From an uncultured Lachnospiraceae bacterium (GTDB lineage Bacteria > Bacillota > Clostridia > Lachnospirales > Lachnospiraceae), in the NCBI GenBank assembly GCA_947175775.1, contig CAMWNY010000187.1:1-5711 (forward strand): a stretch of 5,711 nt of DNA. The letters run 5' to 3'. Below are positions 1-5,711 of this stretch, piece by piece. Each line of letters opens with the position of its first letter. The stretch's first letter is position 1. Position numbers and translations under genes: made by a program. The notes under the pieces were generated by a model. It was not told the origin of the DNA and ran no database searches. It saw nothing but the letters and a program-made list of their open reading frames with translations.

Positions 1-330
1 CTCAAGGATATGCCGGATCAGTGGAAGCGGCATTTCTTTCAGAAACCGGTCGCGGGCAGGTACACGGTGACGGACGAACTCAAACAGGAGGTTTTATTCC
101 GCCAGTTTAATTTAATGTCGCCTTTTCCATTTAAGAAAAAAATGCATACTGTATTTTTGCGCAATGTTATGATATACTTTGATAGTAAGACAAAACAGGA
201 GCTGCTTCAAAAAGTATATGACTGTTTGGAACCGGGAGGATACCTGTTTATCGGAATGACGGAGACGCTTGACAGAACCCAAACGCCTTATCAGATTATA
301 CAGCCCTCTATTTTTAGGAAAAGAGAGTAG
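1..330 (+). CDS. cheR: CheR, chemotaxis receptor methyltransferase (C-terminal part)
   Basis: This gene enters from the left edge in frame 1, so only the last 109 residues are seen. CheR uses S-adenosylmethionine to methylate glutamates on MCP receptors and so drives adaptation. The visible part holds the family signature RNVMIYFD (residues 54-61 of the fragment), followed by a helix and LEPGGYLFIGMTETL (76-90). These match the 'FCRNVLIYF...L.PGG.LF.GHSE' end of the CheR methyltransferase fold. The glycine-rich SAM-binding motif lies upstream of the window. Two usual residues differ: Leu53 stands where Cys is common before RN, and GMTE replaces the common GHSE; both look like natural variation. 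The gene ends at TAG 328-330, 18 bp before cheB. The ATG at position 10 is internal and not the true start. The family call is secure; the start and full length cannot be seen. Confidence 0.93.
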   Translation, partial: LKDMPDQWKRHFFQKPVAGRYTVTDELKQEVLFRQFNLMSPFPFKKKMHTVFLRNVMIYFDSKTKQELLQKVYDCLEPGGYLFIGMTETLDRTQTPYQIIQPSIFRKRE

Positions 331-335
331 AAAAT

Positions 336-344
336 AAGGAAGGA
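336..344 (+). promoter_or_regulatory. Ribosome binding site that decides the cheB start
   Basis: AAGGAAGGA lies just before three possible in-frame starts: TTG 346, ATG 349 and ATG 355. The first AAGGA (336-340) is 8 nt from ATG 349; the second (340-344) is 4 nt from 349 and 10 nt from 355. TTG 346 is too close to the second AAGGA and is a weaker codon. ATG 349 is therefore preferred and ATG 355 is the alternative; the choice changes the protein by only two residues. Confidence 0.6.
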
Positions 345-348
345 TTTG

Positions 349-1383
349 ATGATTATGCGGCCAATTAGGGTATTAATTGTGGAAGATTCCCTTGTGTTTC
401 GGGAATTATTAGTACAAAATTTAAACAAAGATCCGGCAATTGAGGTTGTGGCGACGGCAAAAGACCCCTTTGAGGCGCGGGACGCCATTTTGGAGTACCG
501 GCCGGACGTCATGACTTTGGATGTGGAGCTGCCCAGAATGAACGGAATTGAGTTCCTGCAGAAGCTAATGCCGCAGTATCCGCTTCCGGTCGTGGTAATC
601 AGCGCTTTGAGCGATAAGGTATTTGACGCGTTGAACGCAGGGGCTGTTGACTTTGTGGCAAAGCCTGCCGTAACAGGACGTGCGCAGCTTGAGGATTTCA
701 TACAAAACGAGCTGCTCGTAAAAATTAAGATTGCATCGACTGCAAAAATCAGTCAGATTAAGCAGAAAGCGGTTGCTGCGGCACAGCATGGATTTTCGGG
801 AACGGGAAAAGAATTGATTGTGGCAATTGGAGCGTCCACAGGCGGAACAGAAGCAATTTTTTCAGTCGTAAAGGATTTTGGGGTAGATATTCCCGGCGTG
901 ATTATTGTACAGCATATGCCGCCGGGATTTACAAAGATGTATGCACAGAGATTGGATAATCAGTGCAGGGTACAGGTAAAGGAGGCGCAGACGGGAGACA
1001 AAGTTCTTCCCGGACATGTGCTTATTGCACCTGGAGGAGACCAGCACATGCGTTTGGTTAAGGTGAACGGTGTGTACCAGGTTGAGATTAAGCAGGGACC
1101 GCGAGTAAACGGACATTGTCCGTCGGTAGATGTATTGTTTGATTCCGTGGCAAAGGTGGCAGGACCAAGCGCTTTGGGCATCATTCTGACAGGAATGGGC
1201 GGAGACGGCGCGAAGGGACTGCTAGCTATGCGCAAGGCGGGAGCACGGACAATCGGGCAGGACGAATCGACCTGCGTAGTGTATGGAATGCCTAAAGTTG
1301 CTTATGATATCGGAGCAGTGGAGTTTCAGGATAAGCTGCAGGATATTGCCAAGAGAACTTATGCAGTATTAAATAAAATGTAA
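349..1383 (+). CDS. cheB: CheB, receptor protein-glutamate methylesterase/glutamine deamidase
   Basis: With the ATG 349 start this is a 344-residue protein, normal for CheB. CheB removes methyl groups from receptor glutamates and deamidates receptor glutamines when its receiver is phosphorylated by CheA. The N-terminal receiver (about 5-110) shows the acidic pair E12-D13, phospho-acceptor D58 in TLDVELPRMNG, switch Ser85 in VISALS and Lys105 in AKP. A linker (about 110-153) leads to the esterase domain (about 155-340). The catalytic triad is visible: Ser163 in GASTGG, His189 in VQHMPPGFT and Asp286 in GMGGDGAKG. All key residues are present, so the enzyme should be active. It lies 18 bp after cheR and 12 bp before the cheY-type gene, so adaptation enzymes and phospho-output genes should be co-expressed. 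An earlier in-frame TTG at 346 is possible but disfavoured by RBS spacing. Confidence 0.97.
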   Translation: MIMRPIRVLIVEDSLVFRELLVQNLNKDPAIEVVATAKDPFEARDAILEYRPDVMTLDVELPRMNGIEFLQKLMPQYPLPVVVISALSDKVFDALNAGAVDFVAKPAVTGRAQLEDFIQNELLVKIKIASTAKISQIKQKAVAAAQHGFSGTGKELIVAIGASTGGTEAIFSVVKDFGVDIPGVIIVQHMPPGFTKMYAQRLDNQCRVQVKEAQTGDKVLPGHVLIAPGGDQHMRLVKVNGVYQVEIKQGPRVNGHCPSVDVLFDSVAKVAGPSALGIILTGMGGDGAKGLLAMRKAGARTIGQDESTCVVYGMPKVAYDIGAVEFQDKLQDIAKRTYAVLNKM

Positions 1384-1395
1384 AGGAGAGGAAAA

Positions 1396-1788
1396 ATGAG
1401 GATTTTACTTGCAGAGGACGATTTCGCAACAAGAAAATTCATGATCAGCTTTCTGTCAAAATATGGTGAATGTGATGTTACCGTAGACGGAATGGAGGCA
1501 GTGGACGCTTTTATGATGGCGTTGGAAGATGATGAGCCTTATGACCTTGTGTGCCTTGACATTATGATGCCGGTTATGGACGGCTATCAGGCGCTTATGG
1601 GAATCAGGAACTTGGAGAAGGAACGAAACATTCCTCAGGAGGAAGGAGTCAAGGTTATTATGACGACCGCGCTCAACGATGAGCAGAATGTGAAGATGGC
1701 GTTTGATTTGGGATGTACGATTTATTCCGGAAAGCCGATTGACAAGACAAGATTTGAACAAGCGATGAAAAAGCTGGGCCTGATATAA
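1396..1788 (+). CDS. cheY: CheY-type single-domain response regulator
   Basis: This 130-residue protein is a receiver domain with nothing attached, the size of CheY. Landmarks are the acidic pocket E7-D8-D9, phospho-acceptor D55 in CLDIMMPVMDG, switch Thr91 in MTTALND, Tyr110 at the place of the CheY switch tyrosine, and Lys113 in SGKPID. It should accept phosphate from CheA and, as in other CheY proteins, carry the signal to the flagellar motor. The motor target is inferred from family and context, since no FliM-binding test is possible from sequence alone. The residue before KP is Gly rather than the common Val, Phe or Ala. Its RBS, AAAGGAG at 1382-1388, overlaps the cheB stop codon and is 7 nt from the ATG, which suggests translational coupling. 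cheA follows after 33 bp. A stand-alone receiver with another role in the cheA system is less likely but not excluded. Confidence 0.88.
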   Translation: MRILLAEDDFATRKFMISFLSKYGECDVTVDGMEAVDAFMMALEDDEPYDLVCLDIMMPVMDGYQALMGIRNLEKERNIPQEEGVKVIMTTALNDEQNVKMAFDLGCTIYSGKPIDKTRFEQAMKKLGLI

Positions 1789-1821
1789 TCAGGGATTAAA
1801 ATATGAAGGAAAGGAGAAAAT

Positions 1822-3975
1822 ATGGCTGAAGAATTTAACACAGAGGGAATGCTGGACATATATCTCTTTGAGAACCAACAGCTTTTAGAGCAGCTGCAGG
1901 AGATGGTTTTGGAACAGAAGGATGCGGATAGCTTTGACGAGGACAGCATCAATGAAATTTTCAGAACCATGCATACCATCAAAGGATCTTCGGGTATTAT
2001 GATGTTTGACAACATCACGGCGATTGCCCATAAGTTGGAGGACGTTTTTTATTACCTGAGAGAATCTCATCCGGATAACGTGCCGCATGTAAAACTTGTG
2101 GAGCACGTTTTGGAGGTTGAGGATTTTATCAGCGGCGAGCTCGATAAAATCAGCAGCGGAGATACTGCCGACGGCGACCCGAAAAATATTATCAAAGAAT
2201 TGGATGCTTTCTTGGATCTGATAAAGAACGGTGTGGGAGAGGGCGCAGAACCGCCTGCCGAAAATGTGCATGAGGAACCAAAGCAGTTTTACATAGCGCC
2301 GGTTGCGACCGATGCAAGTCGTTTTTATAAGGTTTATGTTACCTTTTCGCCGGATACGGGGATGGCGAATATCCGCGCATACAAAATCGTTTATGCGATG
2401 AAGGAGATTGCGGAGGATTTATTGTATTATCCCGAGGATATTATTTCCGATGAGAGCAGTGCCGAGGTTATTATGAAGGAGGGCTTTAAGATTCTGCTTC
2501 AGGCGCAGTGCACAGAGGAAGATATCAAAAAGATTATTGGAATCGGTTACGATATTCAGCGTGTAGATATTTATGAGTGTAAGGCAAACGAGTTCTTACA
2601 GGGATTTTCTGATCCGGATCCACAGACGATAGATCTTGAGTCGAGTGTGGAAGCGATTGAGGCGAAGGCGGATCAGGACAAAGACAAGGAAAGCGAACCG
2701 GAGAAGAAGAAACCTGCAAAACCGCAGATTGCACCCGGTGATTTCGTCATTAAATCCAAAGAACCCGGTAAGCAGAAGAAGCTTGCAAAAGACCGTCCGA
2801 AAAATGAAAAAGCGGCCTTTATCAGCGTCAATGTCAATAAGATGGATCAGCTTATGGATTTAATCGGTGAGTTGGTTATCTCTGAGTCCGTAGTGCTTCA
2901 GAACCCTGATTTGAAGGTGCCGGGATTAAATCTAACCAACTTCACGAAGGCAGCGCAGCAGATGGCAAAGATTTCTACGGATTTGCAGAATGTTATTATG
3001 TCAATGCGAATGGTGCCGCTGACAACGCTGTTCCAAAAGATGAACCGTATTGTGTTTGACGTTTCGAGAAAGCTTGGAAAAGATATTGAGTTTGAAATGG
3101 TTGGCGAGCATACTGAAGTTGACAAGAACATCAGTGAGAACATTTCCGATCCGTTGATGCATATGGTGCGTAACGCAGTGGATCATGGTATTGAGACAAA
3201 TGAGGAGCGCGCGGAAAGCGGAAAGAAGGAAAAAGGAAAAGTAACGCTTTCCGCAAGAACAGAAGCCGGAAAAGTATGGATTAGCGTGACGGATAACGGC
3301 AAGGGACTGGAACGCCAGAAAATCATTGCAAAGGCGAGAAAGCAGGGGCTTTTGGATGACGACAAGCCCGACAGCGCATACACCGATAAGGAAGTGTTCC
3401 AGTTTATTACACTGCCTGGATTTTCAACGAATGAACAGGTAACAGAATATTCTGGCCGAGGCGTGGGTATGGATGTTGTAGTACAGAATATTCAGGCAAT
3501 CGGCGGTTCGTTGGAGATTGAGAGCGTTGCGGGTCTGGGAACGACGATGTCGCTCAAAATTCCTTTGACACTTGCGATTATCGACGGTATTGTACTGGAG
3601 ACAGGCACTTCATCTTTCGTGGTGGAGACCGGCGTTATCAAGGAGTTTGTCAATGTAAAAGAGGATATGATGATTCACGAGCCAAATGGCGAGGAATACA
3701 TTATGATCCGCGGTGAGTGCTACCCCGTACTCCGTTTGGGAGAATGGTATGGATTAAAAGAGTACCGCAAATCAGTTGAAGAAGGTACGATGCTGATTTT
3801 TGAGGTTGAAGGAAAGACCATCTGTCTCTTTGTGGACAGACTGATTGGCAAGCAGGAGATTGTGGTAAAACCGATTCCGTCGTATGTCAAGAAAGTAAAA
3901 GGTCTGTCAGGCTGTACGCAGCTTGGAGACGGCAGCATCGCACTGATACTGGATCCGGTAGGGTTTATAGAATAG
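1822..3975 (+). CDS. cheA: CheA, chemotaxis histidine kinase
   Basis: CheA autophosphorylates under receptor control and passes the phosphate to CheY and CheB. This 717-residue protein has all five regions. P1 Hpt (about 1-110) carries phospho-acceptor His51 in MHTIKGSSG. A P2-like response-regulator docking region (about 158-255) follows, beginning FYKVYVTFSPD. A Lys/Glu/Pro-rich linker spans about 280-330. P3 dimerisation helices span about 331-395. The P4 ATPase (about 396-583) has an N box HMVRNAVDHGIE (N451, H455), a G1 box DNGKGL (491-496), an F-box-like LPGFST (531-536), a G2 box GRGVGM (545-550) and GLGTT (571-575). The P5 CheW-like domain (about 585-717) ends in the usual LILDPVG style, so the C terminus is complete. 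RBS AAGGAG at 1811-1816 is 5 nt before the ATG. No truncation is seen. The next gene, cheW, is 166 bp away, unusually far for this operon. Confidence 0.98.
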   Translation: MAEEFNTEGMLDIYLFENQQLLEQLQEMVLEQKDADSFDEDSINEIFRTMHTIKGSSGIMMFDNITAIAHKLEDVFYYLRESHPDNVPHVKLVEHVLEVEDFISGELDKISSGDTADGDPKNIIKELDAFLDLIKNGVGEGAEPPAENVHEEPKQFYIAPVATDASRFYKVYVTFSPDTGMANIRAYKIVYAMKEIAEDLLYYPEDIISDESSAEVIMKEGFKILLQAQCTEEDIKKIIGIGYDIQRVDIYECKANEFLQGFSDPDPQTIDLESSVEAIEAKADQDKDKESEPEKKKPAKPQIAPGDFVIKSKEPGKQKKLAKDRPKNEKAAFISVNVNKMDQLMDLIGELVISESVVLQNPDLKVPGLNLTNFTKAAQQMAKISTDLQNVIMSMRMVPLTTLFQKMNRIVFDVSRKLGKDIEFEMVGEHTEVDKNISENISDPLMHMVRNAVDHGIETNEERAESGKKEKGKVTLSARTEAGKVWISVTDNGKGLERQKIIAKARKQGLLDDDKPDSAYTDKEVFQFITLPGFSTNEQVTEYSGRGVGMDVVVQNIQAIGGSLEIESVAGLGTTMSLKIPLTLAIIDGIVLETGTSSFVVETGVIKEFVNVKEDMMIHEPNGEEYIMIRGECYPVLRLGEWYGLKEYRKSVEEGTMLIFEVEGKTICLFVDRLIGKQEIVVKPIPSYVKKVKGLSGCTQLGDGSIALILDPVGFIE

Positions 3976-3992
3976 ATGTTACTGTTAGCACA

Positions 3993-4018
3993 GGAATTGG
4001 CAGTTTTTTGCCAGTTCC
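3993..4018 (+). repeat. Hairpin just after the cheA stop
   Basis: GGAATTGGCA (3993-4002) pairs with TGCCAGTTCC (4009-4018), giving a 10-bp stem with one T-G wobble and a 6-nt loop GTTTTT. It starts 18 nt after the cheA stop. The T run is in the loop, not after the stem, and what follows (GTATGAAAAC) is not U-rich. It is therefore not a standard intrinsic terminator. It could stabilise or trim the cheA end of the mRNA, or be part of a palindromic repeat. Confidence 0.55.
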
Positions 4019-4025
4019 GTATGAA
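3997..4025 (+). promoter_or_regulatory. Weak sigma-A-like promoter candidate ahead of cheW
   Basis: TTGGCA (3997-4002, five of six matches to the -35 consensus) is followed after exactly 17 bp by TATGAA (4020-4025, four of six to the -10). The -10 lacks the final T and has no TG extension, and the -35 lies inside a hairpin arm. If real, transcription would begin near 4032 and leave a leader of about 110 nt before cheW. The match could be chance in AT-rich DNA. Confidence 0.2.
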
Positions 4026-4051
4026 AACTTTATGGAATCAAGTAAAAATCC

Positions 4052-4066
4052 ATTACCGAGGGTAAT
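4052..4066. repeat. Short perfect palindrome in the cheA-cheW gap
   Basis: ATTACC (4052-4057) and GGTAAT (4061-4066) are perfect inverted repeats around a 3-nt centre GAG. It could be a small tight hairpin in RNA or a 15-bp operator-like site in DNA. With only 6 bp per arm it may be chance, but it sits among several other inverted repeats in the same short gap. Confidence 0.4.
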
Positions 4067-4076
4067 TATGTATGGA

Positions 4077-4113
4077 TTGTTACCTGTTACTGGAACGAAG
4101 AGAACAGTAACAA
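4077..4113 (+). repeat. Hairpin with two alternative left arms, upstream of the cheW RBS
   Basis: The right arm around 4103-4113 can pair in two ways. TTGTTAC (4077-4083) pairs with GTAACAA (4107-4113) and, past one bulged C at 4084, TGTT (4085-4088) pairs with AACA (4103-4106), giving 11 pairs. Alternatively TGTTACTG (4085-4092) pairs with CAGTAACA (4105-4112), giving 8 perfect pairs and a 12-nt loop. No T run follows, so it is not an intrinsic terminator. It ends 12 nt before the purine-rich cheW RBS that begins at 4126. Confidence 0.45.
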
Positions 4114-4141
4114 ATAAATGGAGTGAAAGGAAGGTAGTCAT

Positions 4142-4699
4142 ATGGATGAAATCAGCGAACTGAAGAGGCAGGCAGAGGATGGATCCGGTGTGTCTGATGA
4201 ACATGACGCACAAAAGGGAAAGTATATGACTTTCAAATCCGGAAACGAGTATTTCGGACTGAAAATCCAGTATGTTAATGAAATTATCGGATTTCAGGCG
4301 ATTACGGCAATTCCGGAGACAGAGGATTATATCAAAGGCCTAATTAACCTCAGAGGAAAGATTATACCTGTCATCGATGTAAGACTTCGTTTTCGGCAGG
4401 CACCCTTTGAATACGATGACAGAACCTGTATCATTGTCATTGACGTAAAGTCGACAGTGGTCGGTCTGATTGTAGAGAAGATTGCCGAAGTAGTGGAAAT
4501 CAGAGAAGAAAATATTTTGCCTCCGCCAAGTATCGGACGTGCGGATAAGGTGCAGAACAAATATGTGTACGGCATCGGGAAGGTTGGTGATTCCGTAAAG
4601 CTTTTGTTGGATCCGGATAAGCTCTTGAACGATGATGATATGTCTGCGCTGGAACAGGCGGGCGAAATCAATAATAGTGAAGAAGTCGATGATAAGTGA
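4142..4699 (+). CDS. cheW: CheW, chemotaxis coupling protein
   Basis: CheW links MCP tips to the P5 domain of CheA in the membrane-associated receptor array. The protein has 185 residues, a little longer than many CheW proteins because of an N-terminal polar extension (about 1-27) and an acidic tail (about 165-185). The core shows YFGLKIQYVNEII (37-49), then IPETEDYIKGLINLRGK (57-73) with the conserved NLRG containing Arg71. It continues with IIPVIDVRLRF (74-84) and VGLIVEKIAEVVEI (97-110), the expected two-lobed CheW beta fold. The RBS is AAAGGAAGG at 4126-4134, 7 nt from the ATG. It is separated from cheA by an odd 166-bp gap and is followed by the MCP gene only 16 bp on. CheV is excluded because no receiver domain is fused. 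Confidence 0.96.
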   Translation: MDEISELKRQAEDGSGVSDEHDAQKGKYMTFKSGNEYFGLKIQYVNEIIGFQAITAIPETEDYIKGLINLRGKIIPVIDVRLRFRQAPFEYDDRTCIIVIDVKSTVVGLIVEKIAEVVEIREENILPPPSIGRADKVQNKYVYGIGKVGDSVKLLLDPDKLLNDDDMSALEQAGEINNSEEVDDK

Positions 4700-4715
4700 A
4701 AGGAGAATAACTGAC

Positions 4716-5711
4716 ATGAGAAACTTAAAGATGAGAACGAAATTAATCTTGGGATTTTGTATCCCTGTTATACTTACCATTGTCACAGTGGCAATAAGTA
4801 TACTTATAACCTCTCAGGTAATTAGCAATATCAGTGATATGAATCATGAGAGCGCGGCAGCGTTGAATGCAGAGCTTGAAAGCGTTGCGGGACTGGATGA
4901 TGCGGAAACCGCAAAGTTGATGGATATTGTAAATTCAGGAACGGAAGAAAGGTTGGATCGTATGCACGCCGGTATCAACATTTCTAATGCAATCAGCATT
5001 GGTCTTTTGACAATTTCCGTTATCTGTACGGTTGTTATCGCGCTTAGCCTGATTAAGGCGATTGTAAAGTCCGTGAATCAGTTATCCGATGCGGCAAGAG
5101 AGATTGCACAGGGTCATGTTGATATTGAGATGGTAAAATTTAACAATGACGAGTTCGGCGATTTGGTTGACGAGTATACAAAGGTAATTGAAAATATCAA
5201 ATATCAGGCACGCGTGGCAGAAGAAGTTTCCAACGGAAATCTTACGGTGGACGTAAAGCCCAGTTCTTCAGGAGACCTTCTTGGCAACTCTTTGAAGAAG
5301 CTTGTAGACGACAACCGCAACACGCTCGGCAATATCAATGATGCGGGTCATCAGGTTACGGTTGGCGCTTCCCAGGTGGCAAGTGCGAGCCAGTCTTTGG
5401 CACAGGGTACAACGGAGCAGGCGAGCGCAATCGAGGAGATTACCGCTTCCATTGATGAAATTGCAGACAAGACAAAGCAGAATGCAGAGCAGGCAAATTC
5501 TGCTGCGGATTTGGTAAAGACGGCGATTGATGACGTAAAACAGGGTAATGAGCAGATGCAGGATATGATGATGGCGATGCAGGATATTAACAAGTCATCT
5601 GAGAGCATTTCCAAGATTATCAAGACGATTGATGACATTGCGTTCCAAACAAATATTCTTGCACTGAATGCGGCTGTAGAGGCTGCAAGAGCCGGTGAGG
5701 CAGGTAAGGGA
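4716..5711 (+). CDS. Methyl-accepting chemotaxis protein (5' part; runs off the window)
   Basis: The frame is open from ATG 4716 to the window end, giving 332 codons. RBS AAAGGAG (4699-4705) overlaps the last base of the cheW stop and is 10 nt from the ATG. A short basic N terminus is followed by a membrane helix (about 10-32), a short outside segment (about 33-92) and a second helix (about 93-113). A HAMP domain follows (about 114-166, with DEFGDL at 145-150), then a second HAMP-like unit (about 167-210, starting EEVSNGNLTVDV). The signalling domain begins with a methylation-site match at 236-245 (ASAIEEITAS, Glu240/Glu241) and reaches the hairpin tip, with QTNILALNAAVEAARAGE at 311-328. The sensed ligand cannot be told. 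The outer segment of about 60 residues is far smaller than a typical four-helix or Cache sensor domain. The first HAMP has Ser119 or a nearby residue where a Pro is common. The C-terminal half lies beyond the window. Confidence 0.96.
   Translation, partial: MRNLKMRTKLILGFCIPVILTIVTVAISILITSQVISNISDMNHESAAALNAELESVAGLDDAETAKLMDIVNSGTEERLDRMHAGINISNAISIGLLTISVICTVVIALSLIKAIVKSVNQLSDAAREIAQGHVDIEMVKFNNDEFGDLVDEYTKVIENIKYQARVAEEVSNGNLTVDVKPSSSGDLLGNSLKKLVDDNRNTLGNINDAGHQVTVGASQVASASQSLAQGTTEQASAIEEITASIDEIADKTKQNAEQANSAADLVKTAIDDVKQGNEQMQDMMMAMQDINKSSESISKIIKTIDDIAFQTNILALNAAVEAARAGEAGKG

Larger units (their letters stand above)
3977..4112. repeat. Inverted-repeat-bounded element in the cheA-cheW gap (possible MITE-like insertion or RNA element)
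   Basis: The 166-bp gap between cheA and cheW holds no convincing gene but is rich in symmetry. A perfect 10-bp inverted repeat closes it: TGTTACTGTT at 3977-3986 and AACAGTAACA at 4103-4112. The core GTTAC recurs at 3978-3982, 4079-4083 and 4086-4090, and inverted at 4107-4111. Three inner hairpins lie between. By hand count the 136 bp are about 37-38% GC, lower than the flanking genes appear. AATA occurs at 3971-3974 and again at 4113-4116, close to the two ends, and could be a short target duplication. However, the left copy is separated from the repeat by GA, so this is weak. Removing 3975-4116 would join GAATA to AATGG, giving cheA a TAA stop and a 25-bp spacer to cheW. No transposase is present. 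A structured leader for cheW is the main alternative. Confidence 0.4.

Noticed and set aside
291..701. 136-residue minus-strand ORF across the cheR-cheB junction
   Set aside because: It lies antisense to clear cheR and cheB coding sequence and its translation shows no family motif; it is a shadow of the real genes.
1885..2271. 128-residue minus-strand ORF inside cheA
   Set aside because: It is fully antisense to the CheA P1 and following region, whose + strand reading is unmistakable.
3998..4012. Sigma-54-like TGGCA...TTGC signal in the cheA-cheW gap
   Set aside because: The GG and GC elements are separated by 9 bp where the family needs 10, and the match is simply the two arms of the hairpin at 3993-4018.
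3993..4018. Intrinsic terminator after cheA
   Set aside because: There is a stem but no T tract after it on either strand; cheW and the MCP gene continue in the same direction with close spacing.
4043..4069. Possible flagellar SigD/sigma-28 promoter (TAAA followed 15 bp later by a GCCGATAT-like box)
   Set aside because: The downstream box GTAATTAT matches only about four of eight positions and lacks the CCGAT core.
4068..4163. 31-codon + strand ORF overlapping the cheW start
   Set aside because: It has no Shine-Dalgarno, runs through the hairpin region and the cheW RBS, and overlaps cheW in another frame with no recognisable motif.
4340..4786. 148-residue minus-strand ORF over cheW and the MCP start
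   Set aside because: It is antisense to two well-supported genes and has no recognisable motif, so it is a shadow frame.
1..5711. CRISPR array, tRNA, rRNA, transposase or phage genes
   Set aside because: No regularly spaced repeats, no tRNA or rRNA-like segment and no mobile-element protein were seen. Nearly all of the window is chemotaxis coding sequence.

Overview
This window is a tightly packed bacterial chemotaxis operon, read entirely on the + strand. The order is cheR (3' end only), cheB, a stand-alone cheY-type receiver, cheA, cheW and the 5' part of a methyl-accepting chemotaxis protein (MCP) gene. Every start has a strong purine-rich Shine-Dalgarno (AAGGAGG-like). Codon use is moderate in GC and rich in AAA, GAA and ATT. 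CheA has the five-domain P1-P5 layout. These traits suggest a motile Firmicute, probably a Clostridia or Lachnospiraceae relative. That placement is inference, because no rRNA or other marker is present.

Layout: 1-330 is the C-terminal 109 codons of the receptor methyltransferase CheR. 349-1383 is the receptor methylesterase/deamidase CheB. 1396-1788 is a single-domain response regulator, the likely CheY. 1822-3975 is the histidine kinase CheA. 3976-4141 is a 166-bp gap without a convincing gene. 4142-4699 is the coupling protein CheW. 4716-5711 is an MCP that runs off the window at the tip of its signalling hairpin. The other gaps are only about 12-33 bp, so co-transcription from a promoter upstream of the window is likely.

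Together the genes make a nearly complete signalling circuit. The MCP, through CheW, controls CheA autophosphorylation. CheA passes phosphate to the CheY-like receiver (output to the motor) and to CheB (adaptation). CheR and CheB set receptor methylation, and the MCP carries a clear methylation-site motif. No CheC, CheX, CheD, CheV or CheZ gene lies in the window.

The only region that the standard operon does not explain is the cheA-cheW gap. It is AT-richer than its flanks (about 37-38% GC by hand count). A perfect 10-bp inverted repeat, TGTTACTGTT / AACAGTAACA, closes it at 3977-3986 and 4103-4112. Inside are three further hairpins and repeated GTTAC units. Removing 3975-4116 would restore a TAA stop for cheA and a short gap to cheW. 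The gap may therefore be a small inserted palindromic (MITE-like) element, or alternatively an RNA regulatory element. This is the best candidate for something undescribed here, and it is unproven.
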